Part shown: positions 1 to 6,677 of the stretch, piece by piece
Position numbering within the stretch: the first letter of the stretch is position 1
Layout of the letters: every line of letters starts with the position of its first letter
Assembly: GCA_040509055.1 (NCBI GenBank)
Contig: JBEVLT010000474.1
Span: forward strand, 1 to 10,910
Origin: JAJKIP01 sp040509055
Lineage (GTDB): Bacteria; Bacteroidota; Bacteroidia; Chitinophagales; Chitinophagaceae
DNA length: 10,910 bases
Direction of reading: 5' to 3'
Program-made: the position numbers and the translations under genes
Notes under the pieces: generated by a model
Databases searched by the model: none
The model's input: the letters and a program-made list of their open reading frames with translations, nothing else
Told to the model about the DNA's origin: nothing

Positions 1-2
1 CG

Positions 3-146
3 TATAATGACCTGTTGTTCCGTTCATTTTTGGTATGGAATGAATCGCGCAAAGATACGGCGCTATCGCGCAATAATGCAGTCCCGGTCAGTGGATTGCC
101 GGTCCCGCAGACGATAAAAATACCGGCGGAGAATTTAAATGTATGA
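3..146 (+). CDS. Possible C-terminal end of an upstream gene (partial)
   Basis: One forward frame is open from the window edge to a TGA at 144-146, giving 47 residues that end in IPAENLNV. Codon use looks ordinary for the region and there is no internal stop, but the stretch is short and matches no family I recognise. If real, it is the tail of a gene lying 92 nt before the glycosyltransferase and probably in the same operon, since I see no forward promoter between them. A competing reading is a leftward gene starting at position 27 (ATG, then Asn-Gly-Thr-Thr) with a TATCTTTG -7-like box at 57-50 on the minus strand. Both cannot easily be true, and the window is too short here to decide. Confidence 0.35.
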   Translation, partial: YNDLLFRSFLVWNESRKDTALSRNNAVPVSGLPVPQTIKIPAENLNV

Positions 147-238
147 AACGGTGGCAATTCGGCTAAAATGATGTATCCTGTGCCCCCAAAAACCGGGTGC
201 CGCCAAAACGCTGCCGGAGCAGACCATTAACAACCGAT

Positions 239-1246
239 ATGACCTTGACCGGGGATATTACAGTTTCAGTGATCATACCGACGAAGAACAGGAACGAGTT
301 CCTGCAGCGCGCCATCGATTCGGTAGCAGCGCAGGGTTACGGCTCGCTGGAAGTGTGTGTGGTGGACAATAATGATGACCCGGCGCTGAGCACCGGCGTG
401 AAGCAGCTGGTGGAGCGGTACCGGCAGGCACGCCCGCAAACCGAATGGACCTATCTCACCAGCCGGCAGCCTTATGCATCGGGAGTCAAGAACGATGGCA
501 TGCGCCGGGCAAAAGGTCGTTTTATCTGTTTCCTGGATGATGACGACCAGCTGCTGCCGGGCAGCATTGCCCTGCGGGCGGAGCGGATGGAGGCCGACCC
601 GGAGCTGGCTATGTTGTATTGCGCCGGCTACTCGCTTATTTATCCTTATCCGCTGCGCATGTACCGGTATTACCGCTATAACAGGAAACGCGATACCGAT
701 ACCCTGAAAATGATGTCCTGTTCCTCCATGTTCATCAATAAGGAGCTGTTCTTTCGGCACCACCTTTTTTTCGACGAGGGTCTCAGCCGGATCGAAGATT
801 ATGACCTTTGCAAAGTGATCATCCGGCTTGGGCTGAAAGTAGCGTCTATGCCACAGGCCCTGGTATTGCTGCATCAGCATCCGCATGAACGCATGTCAAC
901 CCATACGCCGGCCCACTTCATGGATTTTCGCGATAAACTGGTGGCAAAATGGGGCGCGCAGGCCGAGGATTATGTGTTTCATTATCACGCCGGCCATTTC
1001 CTGTGGCGCATCTGCTTCGGTATCGAGCGTATTCCTTACAGCCGGATCGAAGCAGAGCTGGAAAAGGAGTTTGGCCGCAGGCCTTCGCGGGGTTTCCGGT
1101 TCCGGCACGGGCTGGTATCTTTCAGCCCCATGCTATACCTGGCGTTGTATCATGCCTCGCTGATCTTCTGGCAATTTTACCACAATCGCCTGGCCCCGCT
1201 GCTGGGTAAGCAGGAAGACTGGCACCGGGATAAAAGCCGGTCTTAA
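239..1246 (+). CDS. Family 2 (GT-A fold) glycosyltransferase
   Basis: A predicted cytoplasmic or membrane-associated enzyme that moves a sugar from a nucleotide-sugar donor to an acceptor; donor and acceptor cannot be read from the sequence. It is 335 aa from the ATG at 239. The classic GT2 opening VSVIIPTKNR lies at residues 9-18, VDNND at 42-46 (nucleotide binding), FLDDDD at 98-103 (metal-binding DXD region) and RIEDYDL at 184-190, whose Glu-Asp supplies the usual catalytic base. A hydrophobic, aromatic stretch near 297-314 may be an amphipathic membrane contact; no clear transmembrane helix is seen. The frame can be extended to a GTG at 197, but the ATG places the first beta-strand at the usual distance from the N-terminus. 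It converges on the leftward small gene ending at 1256. The fold and class are well supported; the substrate is unknown, with cell-surface polysaccharide or glycoprotein modification likely. Confidence 0.9.
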   Translation: MTLTGDITVSVIIPTKNRNEFLQRAIDSVAAQGYGSLEVCVVDNNDDPALSTGVKQLVERYRQARPQTEWTYLTSRQPYASGVKNDGMRRAKGRFICFLDDDDQLLPGSIALRAERMEADPELAMLYCAGYSLIYPYPLRMYRYYRYNRKRDTDTLKMMSCSSMFINKELFFRHHLFFDEGLSRIEDYDLCKVIIRLGLKVASMPQALVLLHQHPHERMSTHTPAHFMDFRDKLVAKWGAQAEDYVFHYHAGHFLWRICFGIERIPYSRIEAELEKEFGRRPSRGFRFRHGLVSFSPMLYLALYHASLIFWQFYHNRLAPLLGKQEDWHRDKSRS

Positions 1247-1255
1247 GATCGCAGA

Positions 1256-1519
1256 CTAATGCTGCGGTTTGCGGCCGGTAATGAGGGCATCTCCCTTTTC
1301 ATTGACCCGTACCAGGCAATTCTGTACAGTGATATGGTGTTTGAATACCTGCTTGTCCTGCATCCAGTCGGCCGAGGTGCGGGAGGAGGTTTGTATCTCG
1401 ATGCTGTTTACCAGTAGTTCCTGTCCGTCTATGATCATGCGCCAGGCCCGGTTTTTACCATTGCTGTCGGTATTGTAGCGGATCAATACCACATCGGCTT
1501 TCTGTTCAGTCAGTTCCAT
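1256..1519 (-). CDS. Hypothetical 87-residue protein downstream of the formyltransferase
   Basis: I do not recognise this family. The start is the ATG at 1519, 52 nt after the formyltransferase stop; the same frame runs further upstream, but there it only overlaps the formyltransferase in another frame. The protein is soluble and polar, with no signal peptide or membrane segment. It shows alternating beta-type stretches: DVVLIRY at 9-15, AWRMIIDGQELLV at 25-37, HHITVQNCLVRV at 61-72. It has a single Cys (68), a His pair (61-62) and a Trp-rich core (W26, W52). The compact beta pattern suggests a small one-domain fold. Its position as the second gene of a two-gene operon suggests a job linked to the formyltransferase, but no function can be assigned. 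Its 3' end lies 9 nt from the convergent glycosyltransferase. Confidence 0.7.
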   Translation of the reverse strand: MELTEQKADVVLIRYNTDSNGKNRAWRMIIDGQELLVNSIEIQTSSRTSADWMQDKQVFKHHITVQNCLVRVNEKGDALITGRKPQH

Positions 1520-1571
1520 AAAAGAGGCGTAAAAGTAGGTGTTTTCAGAGACAGCCCCGGAACAGCCTAGT

Positions 1572-2498
1572 TTAAGCGCCGAATTTCTTCCCGGCGGCAA
1601 AGCCCCATTCCCTGCCCTGGTAGGCTGGGATAAATGAATTGTAGGCAAACAGCATGTTGATGTTGATCGCCTGCCGGTCGCAGCAGGCAATGTGCAGGTG
1701 ACCGGCATCGGCAATGATCGTTCCGGGCAGGGTAGTGGCGGGGAGCGGTGTTGCCGGGCGAACGATCGCTGCATCCAGGATCTTTACGTCGGCCCGGTTG
1801 TAAAAGGTCATGGCGCCCTTGTTCCACGGGTTGCAGGCGTTGACGAGGTGCACAATTTCTTTGGCCGGCATCGTATCCCAGGCGATCAGTACGTCCTGCA
1901 GCACCGGTCGTTTGTGGTAAGCTTTTTTAGCCGGTGAGGCGGGCAATGCGGGGATAGTCTTTTGCTGCCCGATCAGCTGCAGCAGGTACACCGCACCTTC
2001 CAGCAGCAGCTGGCTGCAGAGATTGTTGACAAGTCCATAGTTGAAATGCGGTTGCCGGGGCACCTCTTTGGCCCATACCACGGGACCTTCATCATACCGG
2101 TCGTTGATCCGGTGTATGGACACGGTAATGGTCTCCGTTCCTTTTTTCAGTTGCCAGAATACCGGGTTCGGTCCCTTAAAGGAGGGAAGTGGTCCGAAAT
2201 GAATATTGAATGTATGAGACAGCAGAGCGGGAGAAAGCCGGGATGTATCGATCAGGTGCCTGTAGCCGATAATAAACACTACATCGGGCCGGGTTTGATC
2301 CAGCCAGTCGTACAGGGCCGCAGAAGACCCGCCTGCTTCCTGCACCGGTATGCTATAACTTTTGCAGAAATGATCTACACCCAGGAACTGGCTGCGGTCT
2401 TCCACATTGGCAAAGACGGAAACGGGAATCCGGTTTTGCTGGAGCAGCTGCAACAGCGGCACACATATTTCGGAATTGGAAACGATACCTGCTTTCAT
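1572..2498 (-). CDS. Methionyl-tRNA-formyltransferase-like formyltransferase
   Basis: 308 aa. It probably transfers a formyl group from 10-formyltetrahydrofolate to an amino group on an unknown acceptor. The N-terminal formyltransferase domain spans about residues 1-185. Its catalytic triad is N98, H100 and D136, in NIHFGPLPSFKG and RYDEGPV; the His-to-Asp spacing of 36 is the same as in E. coli Fmt (N106, H108, D144). A C-terminal Fmt-like OB domain spans about 205-305, including NACNPWNKGAM at 220-230. The substrate loop differs from true Fmt: the usual SLLPRYRGAAPI is GPLPSFKGPNPV here. It may therefore be a paralogue acting on an amino-sugar or other amine rather than initiator Met-tRNA. 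A predicted promoter lies about 45 nt upstream and a small unknown gene follows. The opposite glycosyltransferase makes sugar N-formylation worth considering, though that is inference. Confidence 0.85.
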   Translation of the reverse strand: MKAGIVSNSEICVPLLQLLQQNRIPVSVFANVEDRSQFLGVDHFCKSYSIPVQEAGGSSAALYDWLDQTRPDVVFIIGYRHLIDTSRLSPALLSHTFNIHFGPLPSFKGPNPVFWQLKKGTETITVSIHRINDRYDEGPVVWAKEVPRQPHFNYGLVNNLCSQLLLEGAVYLLQLIGQQKTIPALPASPAKKAYHKRPVLQDVLIAWDTMPAKEIVHLVNACNPWNKGAMTFYNRADVKILDAAIVRPATPLPATTLPGTIIADAGHLHIACCDRQAININMLFAYNSFIPAYQGREWGFAAGKKFGA

Positions 2499-2542
2499 GA
2501 ATGTTTATTAAAGAGCGTTGCCGGGAGACAACGGCACAGGGT

Positions 2543-2574
2543 TAAAGCTATTACAAGTTTTTGTCCCGGTCAAA
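2543..2574 (-). promoter_or_regulatory. Predicted promoter of the formyltransferase operon
   Basis: On the minus strand, TTTG (2574-2571) is followed after 20 nt by TAGCTTTA (2550-2543). This matches the Bacteroidota housekeeping pattern TTTG-N19-21-TAnnTTTG except for the last base. It would start transcription near 2537 and give a leader of about 40 nt before the ATG at 2498. It lies just beyond the terminator of the last collar gene, as expected for a separate transcription unit. Confidence 0.5.
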
Positions 2575-2654
2575 GGTTAATAGAGCTCAGGCAAGAAACC
2601 CTTTGTTGCAATGTACAGATCCGGCTTAAACGAAAAAGCATTTTACACAGGTAA

Positions 2655-2699
2655 ACGGAAAGGCTGTCTTCACCCGGCAGGGCCAGACAGCCTTTCCGT
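2655..2699 (-). terminator. Hairpin terminator after C4
   Basis: A perfect 15-bp inverted repeat (2655-2669 with 2685-2699; arm ACGGAAAGGCTGTCT) and a 15-nt loop that holds a smaller CCC/GGG pairing. It lies 16 nt past the stop of the last collar gene. There is no long U tract after the stem on the minus strand, so termination rests on the very strong stem. It may also act on the plus strand. Confidence 0.7.
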
Positions 2700-2714
2700 C
2701 AATAACTGATCGAT

Positions 2715-3278
2715 CTATTGCCCGCTTGAGAAATCGGGATAAACGCCATTCAGGGCAATGATATAGCTGATCGGGAGATAGGGCTGCCTGTTGTCATGAG
2801 GCGCACTGTTGCCGGCTGAGGTCAGGGTGTTGGCATTCAGCGGCGCCACTTTCAGTGTCGTGTCAGTGGTCTTGTAGGGCAGGTAGCCCAGCACATCCGA
2901 ACCCGGATTGCCGGGGTCCTGTGCTTTTGACAGGTAGTTGTTAGCGGCTGTTGAGGTGACGGCGGGTTCTGTGCTCGCCACCAGGTCATGCTGGTGCTCT
3001 CCCATATTGCCTGCGGTAAGCGTTACGCTTTGCTGACCAGCAGGCCTGCCAAACGGGAAGGCCGAACCGCCGGCCAGCTGGCCGTTTTGCACCACGAGCC
3101 GTCCCCGCAGATCGGGCAGGGCAAACAGGTTCCTGTTGTCGCCTCCGTACGTAAAGCCGATCAATGAAAAGAGAGCCGGGTATTCCGACACGCTCAGCAG
3201 TTTGCCATTGCAGATTTCCCAGCCACGGGGCGCATAGTCTCCGGCAAAGGCCCTGATTTCTCCAACTGTATTATCCAT
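2715..3278 (-). CDS. Phage tail collar domain protein, class C (C4)
   Basis: 187 aa, third gene of the fourth A-B-C set and last of the array. The collar domain covers about residues 5-60: GEIRAFAGDYAPRGW (6-20), Cys23, YGGDNRNLFALPDLRGR (44-60). The class C block LVVQNGQLAGGS follows at 61-72, then the HxH motif as H95-Q-H97. The C-terminal signature is PHDNRQPYLPISYIIA. It differs from its C paralogues in three ways: MDNTVGEIRAF replaces MDxxLGEIRAF, GGDNRN replaces the usual GGDGxT, and the end is SSGQ rather than the common SFQ. Like all C proteins it has only one Cys. There is no signal peptide or membrane segment. It starts 34 nt after the B4 stop with no promoter between, so it is co-transcribed. 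The family is phage-tail derived, but the role here is unknown. Confidence 0.9.
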   Translation of the reverse strand: MDNTVGEIRAFAGDYAPRGWEICNGKLLSVSEYPALFSLIGFTYGGDNRNLFALPDLRGRLVVQNGQLAGGSAFPFGRPAGQQSVTLTAGNMGEHQHDLVASTEPAVTSTAANNYLSKAQDPGNPGSDVLGYLPYKTTDTTLKVAPLNANTLTSAGNSAPHDNRQPYLPISYIIALNGVYPDFSSGQ

Positions 3279-3312
3279 AGTAATGATTGTTTAAAAGGTT
3301 GTTTAAAAAAGA

Positions 3313-3879
3313 TTAATTACTCCTGGACGGCCACATGCCGGCCGTAGCGATGCATACGGTCAGGGGCAGAAAGGGCATCAGGTTGCTGTGAGCCTGGTTG
3401 CCGCCTGCTTTGGAAACCGATCCGGGATGGAGCGGCGTACTTTTAGCGCCGATGGAGGGCACAAAGGTGTTGATAACTTCCGTCGTGATCTGCGGCACAT
3501 TGGTGATAGCGGTCCGGTACACGGGCGCGGTAGTATGATCCAGTAAAACATTGCCGCTTTCCTGCATGATCGTAAACTGGTGTGTATGTGCCGGCAGGTT
3601 AGCCGCCGTCAGGGTGACGCCTTCTGCTCCGCCGGCCTGTGCCTGCGTGAACTGGAATTGCGGGTCCTGCTGGTAAACGCCGAAGCCGATCATCGTGCGG
3701 CCCTGCAGGTTGGGCAATTGAAAATTGGTCTTGCCGTCGCCGCCATACAGGTTGCTTAGCAGGCTGAAAAGGGCCTGGTATTGCTTAATGGGCAGCACCT
3801 GCCCGTTGCAGGGCAGCCAGTTGCCGGGAATACGGTTAAAAGAAAACACTCTTATTTCGCCGAGATAATTAGAATCCAT
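3313..3879 (-). CDS. Phage tail collar domain protein, class B (B4)
   Basis: 188 aa, middle gene of the fourth set. It opens MDSNYLGEIRVFSFNRIPGNW, one residue longer than the other B proteins. Cys24 sits in LPCNGQ, and YGGDGKTNFQLPNLQGR (45-61) completes the collar domain. HxH is H98-T-H100 in LPAHTH. The C-terminal signature is degenerate for class B: AHSNLMPFLPLTVCIA instead of HENRMPYLPxLxCIA. The class B Cys before Ile-Ala is kept. The variable middle (about 105-155) lacks the PGVxYL motif of B1-B3, making this the most divergent B. It starts 32 nt after the A4 stop. The start is fixed by the alignment of LGEIRVF with its paralogues. Confidence 0.9.
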   Translation of the reverse strand: MDSNYLGEIRVFSFNRIPGNWLPCNGQVLPIKQYQALFSLLSNLYGGDGKTNFQLPNLQGRTMIGFGVYQQDPQFQFTQAQAGGAEGVTLTAANLPAHTHQFTIMQESGNVLLDHTTAPVYRTAITNVPQITTEVINTFVPSIGAKSTPLHPGSVSKAGGNQAHSNLMPFLPLTVCIATAGMWPSRSN

Positions 3880-3911
3880 GACAGATTGATTTTAGTAAAT
3901 GAATAGATCGG

Positions 3912-4484
3912 TTAGGGTTTCACCGGGTAGTCGCCATCCTCCACGCAGATACAATAATTGATCACCAGGTAAGGCTGCATATTGTTATGCGCCTTCCCGG
4001 TGCCGGCCACGCTCACCGACTGTATACCGAGGTGGGTTGCTGAAAGCGTATCAGCGATATAGCTGTATCCCATCCGTTTCAGGTTGGGCGGAGGCACTTC
4101 AAAGGTGTTGGAGAGGTAGCAGGTGTTGTCGGGCATTGCTACGCCTTTGAGCGGGGCCGAAGCCAGGTCGGTGGTGATCAGGCCATTGACGATGTGCGAA
4201 TGCGCAGGGATCTGTGACGTGCTCAATGGCATGGTCGGAGCGCCGCCGTATTCAGCAAAAGGAGCAGGGTACATACCCGGCGCGGTGCCGGCGCCTACCG
4301 GGGCAATACCGCGCAGATCGGGCAGGTTAAACGTGGTCCGCCCATCGCCTCCGAATCGAAAGCCGAGGACCGAAAAGAGTACGTTGTACCGATGGATCGC
4401 GAGGGCCTGGCCCTCGCATAGCATCCAGCCGGAAGGTGCATACGTAAAGCCAAAAGGCCTGATCTCGCCAATAAATGCATCCAT
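3912..4484 (-). CDS. Phage tail collar domain protein, class A (A4)
   Basis: 190 aa, first gene of the fourth set. It opens MDAFIGEIRPFGFTYAPSGW. Cys23 sits in MLCEGQ, and FGGDGRTTFNLPDLRG (44-59) ends the collar domain. HxH is H95-S-H97 in IPAHSH. Class A marks are the VPPPNLKR block in the middle (VPPPTTKR in A1 and A3) and the C-terminal HNNMQPYLVINYCIC with its two Cys. A further Cys lies in NTCYLS. The segment just before the HxH motif is unusual: GAPTMPLST replaces the GxPGVSLLxT of A1 and A3. The leader upstream is about 80 nt longer than those of A2 and A3 and rich in small hairpins, so control of this set may differ. Confidence 0.9.
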   Translation of the reverse strand: MDAFIGEIRPFGFTYAPSGWMLCEGQALAIHRYNVLFSVLGFRFGGDGRTTFNLPDLRGIAPVGAGTAPGMYPAPFAEYGGAPTMPLSTSQIPAHSHIVNGLITTDLASAPLKGVAMPDNTCYLSNTFEVPPPNLKRMGYSYIADTLSATHLGIQSVSVAGTGKAHNNMQPYLVINYCICVEDGDYPVKP

Positions 4485-4803
4485 AAATAGTGGGGTTTAA
4501 TAATGAATAAATAAAGAAAAGACGTACAGGAACAGCCATCAGCGATGGCTATCCTGCTATGCGTTTGCAATAGCGATGGTGATTGTAAGAAAATGAAGCT
4601 TAACTCCCGTGATCCGTTCGGGAAAGAACGCAGGATATGGTAGCGGAACTGGTCAATACCGTTGACCGGGAATCAGCCCGTATGATGCGTAAAAGATGAA
4701 ATGACTGGTGGAAATGATCGGTAAGACCGATAAACAAGACTTGGGTGGCTTGCATGTGTAATAGGTTTAATAGGCTTGCAGCATCTGGTGGATAATGCAG
4801 GTT
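4485..4803 (-). promoter_or_regulatory. Leader of the A4-B4-C4 operon (structured)
   Basis: This is most of the 439-nt gap between C3 and A4. Read on the minus strand, it holds the shared ATTACACATGCAAGCCA block (ATG at 4755), which begins a 51-codon micro-ORF. Four short perfect hairpins follow: 4717-4731 (ATCGGT arm, 3-nt loop), 4651-4667 (GGTCAA arm), 4615-4630 (CGTTC arm) and 4534-4550 (AGCCATC arm, 3-nt loop). TGCAAGCC also occurs twice, at 4747-4754 and 4773-4780. None of the hairpins is followed by a U tract, so they are not simple terminators. The rest of the gap (4853-4923) is the C3 terminator and its approach. Confidence 0.4.
4600..4755 (-). CDS. Candidate leader micro-ORF (51 aa)
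   Basis: Starts at the ATG in the leader block conserved in all three visible gaps and encodes MQATQVLFIGLTDHF and onward, ending at TAA. The frame can be extended to an ATG at 4806, but only the ATG at 4755 is shared. Beyond MQA it shows little likeness to the 31- and 33-residue ORFs of the other leaders. One hairpin (4717-4731) lies inside the ORF, over its Ile-Gly-Leu-Thr-Asp codons. It may be a leader peptide, or the conserved block may act as DNA or RNA only. Confidence 0.25.
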   Translation of the reverse strand: MQATQVLFIGLTDHFHQSFHLLRIIRADSRSTVLTSSATISCVLSRTDHGS

Positions 4804-4834
4804 CAAAATAAGTAATTACCCTTAAAAGAAGAAA
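4804..4834 (-). promoter_or_regulatory. Predicted promoter of the A4-B4-C4 operon
   Basis: On the minus strand, TTTC (4834-4831) and TTATTTTG (4811-4804) are separated by 19 nt. Each element is one base off the Bacteroidota consensus TTTG / TAnnTTTG. It lies just past the C3 terminator and about 50 nt before the shared ATGCAAGCC block. That distance matches the other two leaders, which is the best support. Confidence 0.4.
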
Positions 4835-4852
4835 TCTTGCCGCCAATAATTT

Positions 4853-4888
4853 AAAAAGGCTGCTCAACCATATGGTCGAACAGCCTTT
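4853..4888 (-). terminator. Intrinsic terminator after C3
   Basis: AAAGGCTG (4855-4862) pairs with CAGCCTTT (4881-4888). The loop holds the perfect palindrome ACCATATGGT (4867-4876). On the minus strand the stem runs into five U residues, giving a standard intrinsic terminator 36 nt after the C3 stop. Confidence 0.75.
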
Positions 4889-4923
4889 GACAAATAGCTG
4901 AAAAATGATCCTGTTGCTACAGG

Positions 4924-5478
4924 CTATTGAAAGGAAGGATATACTCCCTGCGTGGCGATGATATACGTGATGGCCAGGAAAGGTTGCCGGTTTTCATGGG
5001 GTTGGCTGCCTCCTCCTGCTCCGATCGTCCGTGGGTTCAGCGGGATGGCCTGCAGGGTAGTGTCGCCCTGGCTGTAAGGTATGTAGGCCAGTACCGTGGA
5101 GCCCGGGTTTCCTGTGTCCTGAACGGTAGACAGGAAATTGTTGGTGGCCGAATTGGTTGTTCCCGGCGTGGTAGCTACATTGAACCCATGCTGGTGCGAA
5201 GGCATGCTGGATGAGGTGAGGGTAACCGATTCCACACCGGCCGAACCGCCGAGCGGATAGCTGGAGCCTCCTGGTAATTGCCCGTTCTGTACGGGAGTCC
5301 GGCCCCTGAGATCAGGTACGGCGAAGGTGCTGATCCCATCGCCGCCATAGGTGGTGCCGATGAGGGTATAGAGCGCATCGTACTGGGATATTGGTAACAA
5401 GGCGCCGTTGCAAGCCGCCCAGCCTACAGGAGCAAAATTTCCTGCAAAAGCTCTGATTTCTCCTAAATATGGGTCCAT
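4924..5478 (-). CDS. Phage tail collar domain protein, class C (C3)
   Basis: 184 aa, third gene of the third set. It opens MDPYLGEIRAFAGNFAPVGW, with Cys23 in AACNGA and YGGDGISTFAVPDLRGR at 44-60. The class C block VQNGQLPGGSSYPLGG lies at 63-78 and HxH at H95-Q-H97. The C half has DTGNPGSTVLAYIPY, a motif shared with C1 (DPGNTGSQILAYLP) and C4, then PHENRQPFLAITYIIA and the SFQ end. It is a textbook class C member and a useful reference for the others. It begins 32 nt after the B3 stop behind an A/T-rich stretch without a Shine-Dalgarno, as is usual in Bacteroidota. It has one Cys and no export signal. Confidence 0.92.
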   Translation of the reverse strand: MDPYLGEIRAFAGNFAPVGWAACNGALLPISQYDALYTLIGTTYGGDGISTFAVPDLRGRTPVQNGQLPGGSSYPLGGSAGVESVTLTSSSMPSHQHGFNVATTPGTTNSATNNFLSTVQDTGNPGSTVLAYIPYSQGDTTLQAIPLNPRTIGAGGGSQPHENRQPFLAITYIIATQGVYPSFQ

Positions 5479-5510
5479 ATGATTTAAATGATTTTAGGTG
5501 ATGAATGTGT

Positions 5511-6074
5511 TTAATCGCGTGACGGAAAGATACCGGTCAGCGCAATGCAAAACAGGATAGGCAGGTAGGGCATGCGGTTTTCATGCGGCTGCGTTCCCCC
5601 GGTCGGCGCGATGCAGTTGGGATTCAGCTGCACGGCACCCGAGCCCAGGCTGGTTGTATAGGGCACCATGTTTTCATTAGGTACCTGCGGCACTTCGGGG
5701 ATCACGGAAAGAAAATCCACACCTGGCGAGGAGACGCTCAGGTTTGTCGTACCTGCGCCGGCCGTTAAAGCGAACGGGTGTGTATGGGCGGGAAGATTGG
5801 TCTGCAGCACGGTTACTGATTCAGTACCTGCTGCCTGTCCCTGTGTATAATAGGAAGGATAGGGACCTGTGTAATTACCGAAATGCAGCGCCGCCCGTCC
5901 CTGCAGGTTGGGCAGGTTGAAGGTAGTAACGCCATTGCCGCCGTAAGTGGTGCCCAGCAGGGAAAATAAAGCCTGGTTCGTATTGATGGCCATGGTTTGG
6001 CCGTTGCAGGGCGCCCAGTTGCGGGGTATCCGGCCAAAGCTGAAAGCCCTGATTTCTCCAAGATAATTATCCAT
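5511..6074 (-). CDS. Phage tail collar domain protein, class B (B3)
   Basis: 187 aa, middle gene of the third set. It opens MDNYLGEIRAFSFGRIPRNW, with Cys23 in APCNGQ and YGGNGVTTFNLPNLQGR at 44-60. LHFGNYTGPYPSYYTQG at 63-79 is very rich in Tyr and Gly and may be a flexible surface loop. HxH is H97-T-H99. The variable part carries SSPGVDFLS and VPQVPNENMVPY, and the C-terminus PHENRMPYLPILFCIA is the class B consensus. One extra Cys is in NPNCIAPTGG, where B1, B2 and B4 have Ser (NSIMPAG, NSVAPAG, GSVSKAG). Start 36 nt after the A3 stop; a run of eight A residues lies just before the start. Confidence 0.92.
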   Translation of the reverse strand: MDNYLGEIRAFSFGRIPRNWAPCNGQTMAINTNQALFSLLGTTYGGNGVTTFNLPNLQGRAALHFGNYTGPYPSYYTQGQAAGTESVTVLQTNLPAHTHPFALTAGAGTTNLSVSSPGVDFLSVIPEVPQVPNENMVPYTTSLGSGAVQLNPNCIAPTGGTQPHENRMPYLPILFCIALTGIFPSRD

Positions 6075-6110
6075 AACAATAATTTTTTTTGAGGTTGGTG
6101 AAAGGATTGA

Positions 6111-6677
6111 TTAAGGGCGTTGCGGGAAATAGCCGTTGATGCAAATACAGTAGTTGATGACGAGGTAGGGCTGCATGTTGCTGTGCGGCTGGTTGCCGCC
6201 GGTAGGGTTAACGGCCAATGGGTTTAAGGCCGTAGTGGGCGGTGCCGCAGTATAAAAGTTGCCCTGCCGCTTGGTTGTGGGCGGCGGCACTTCATATACA
6301 TCGGACAGGTAGCTGACAGGGGTTGCCACATTGACTTCTTTGGTCGGCGCCGAAGCTGCGTCGGTTGTGTACATGGCGTTGAACGTGTGGCTATGCGCCG
6401 GTATTTCGGTGCTCAGCAGCGATACGCCCGGCGTGCCGCCGGTTTCTCCGAGATCATAGAAGGTGCCGGTAATAGCAGTGCCCTGGCCTACCAGCGTTAC
6501 GCCCTGTATGTTGGGCAGTGCAAAATTGGTTTGGCCGTTGCCGCCGTAATACGTGCCCAGTAGTGAGAACAGGGCCGTGTACTGCGAGATCGGGAGCAGC
6601 TGCCCGTTGCAGAGCATCCAGTTTCTTGGATTGAATGTAAATCCAAACGGCCTGATTTCGCCGAGAAAAGCATCCAT
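6111..6677 (-). CDS. Phage tail collar domain protein, class A (A3)
   Basis: 188 aa, first gene of the third set. It opens MDAFLGEIRPFGFTFNPRNW, with Cys23 in MLCNGQ and YGGNGQTNFALPNIQG at 44-59. The class A segment GGTPGVSLLSTEIPAHSH carries H95 and H97. The central block YEVPPPTTKRQGNFYTAAP is close to that of A1, and the C-terminus is PHSNMQPYLVINYCIC then GYFPQRP. Cys residues are at 23 and in YCIC only. A predicted promoter and a leader of about 243 nt precede it, so it is the first gene of its operon. The second codon Asp and the AACT before the ATG match A2 closely (CATCAAYTATGGATGC), supporting the start. Confidence 0.92.
   Translation of the reverse strand: MDAFLGEIRPFGFTFNPRNWMLCNGQLLPISQYTALFSLLGTYYGGNGQTNFALPNIQGVTLVGQGTAITGTFYDLGETGGTPGVSLLSTEIPAHSHTFNAMYTTDAASAPTKEVNVATPVSYLSDVYEVPPPTTKRQGNFYTAAPPTTALNPLAVNPTGGNQPHSNMQPYLVINYCICINGYFPQRP

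Noticed and set aside
266..886. 206-codon minus-strand open frame
   Set aside because: Antisense to the GT2 domain, whose VIIPTKNR, VDNND and DDDD motifs are clear on the plus strand.
1520..1774. Upstream extension of the 87-aa gene to an ATG at 1774
   Set aside because: The extension overlaps the formyltransferase C-terminus in another frame and reads as low-complexity Pro/Arg/Ser sequence, typical of a shadow frame.
1962..2654. 230-codon plus-strand open frame
   Set aside because: Antisense to the formyltransferase and runs into its promoter and the C4 terminator stem. The catalytic triad on the other strand settles the coding sense.
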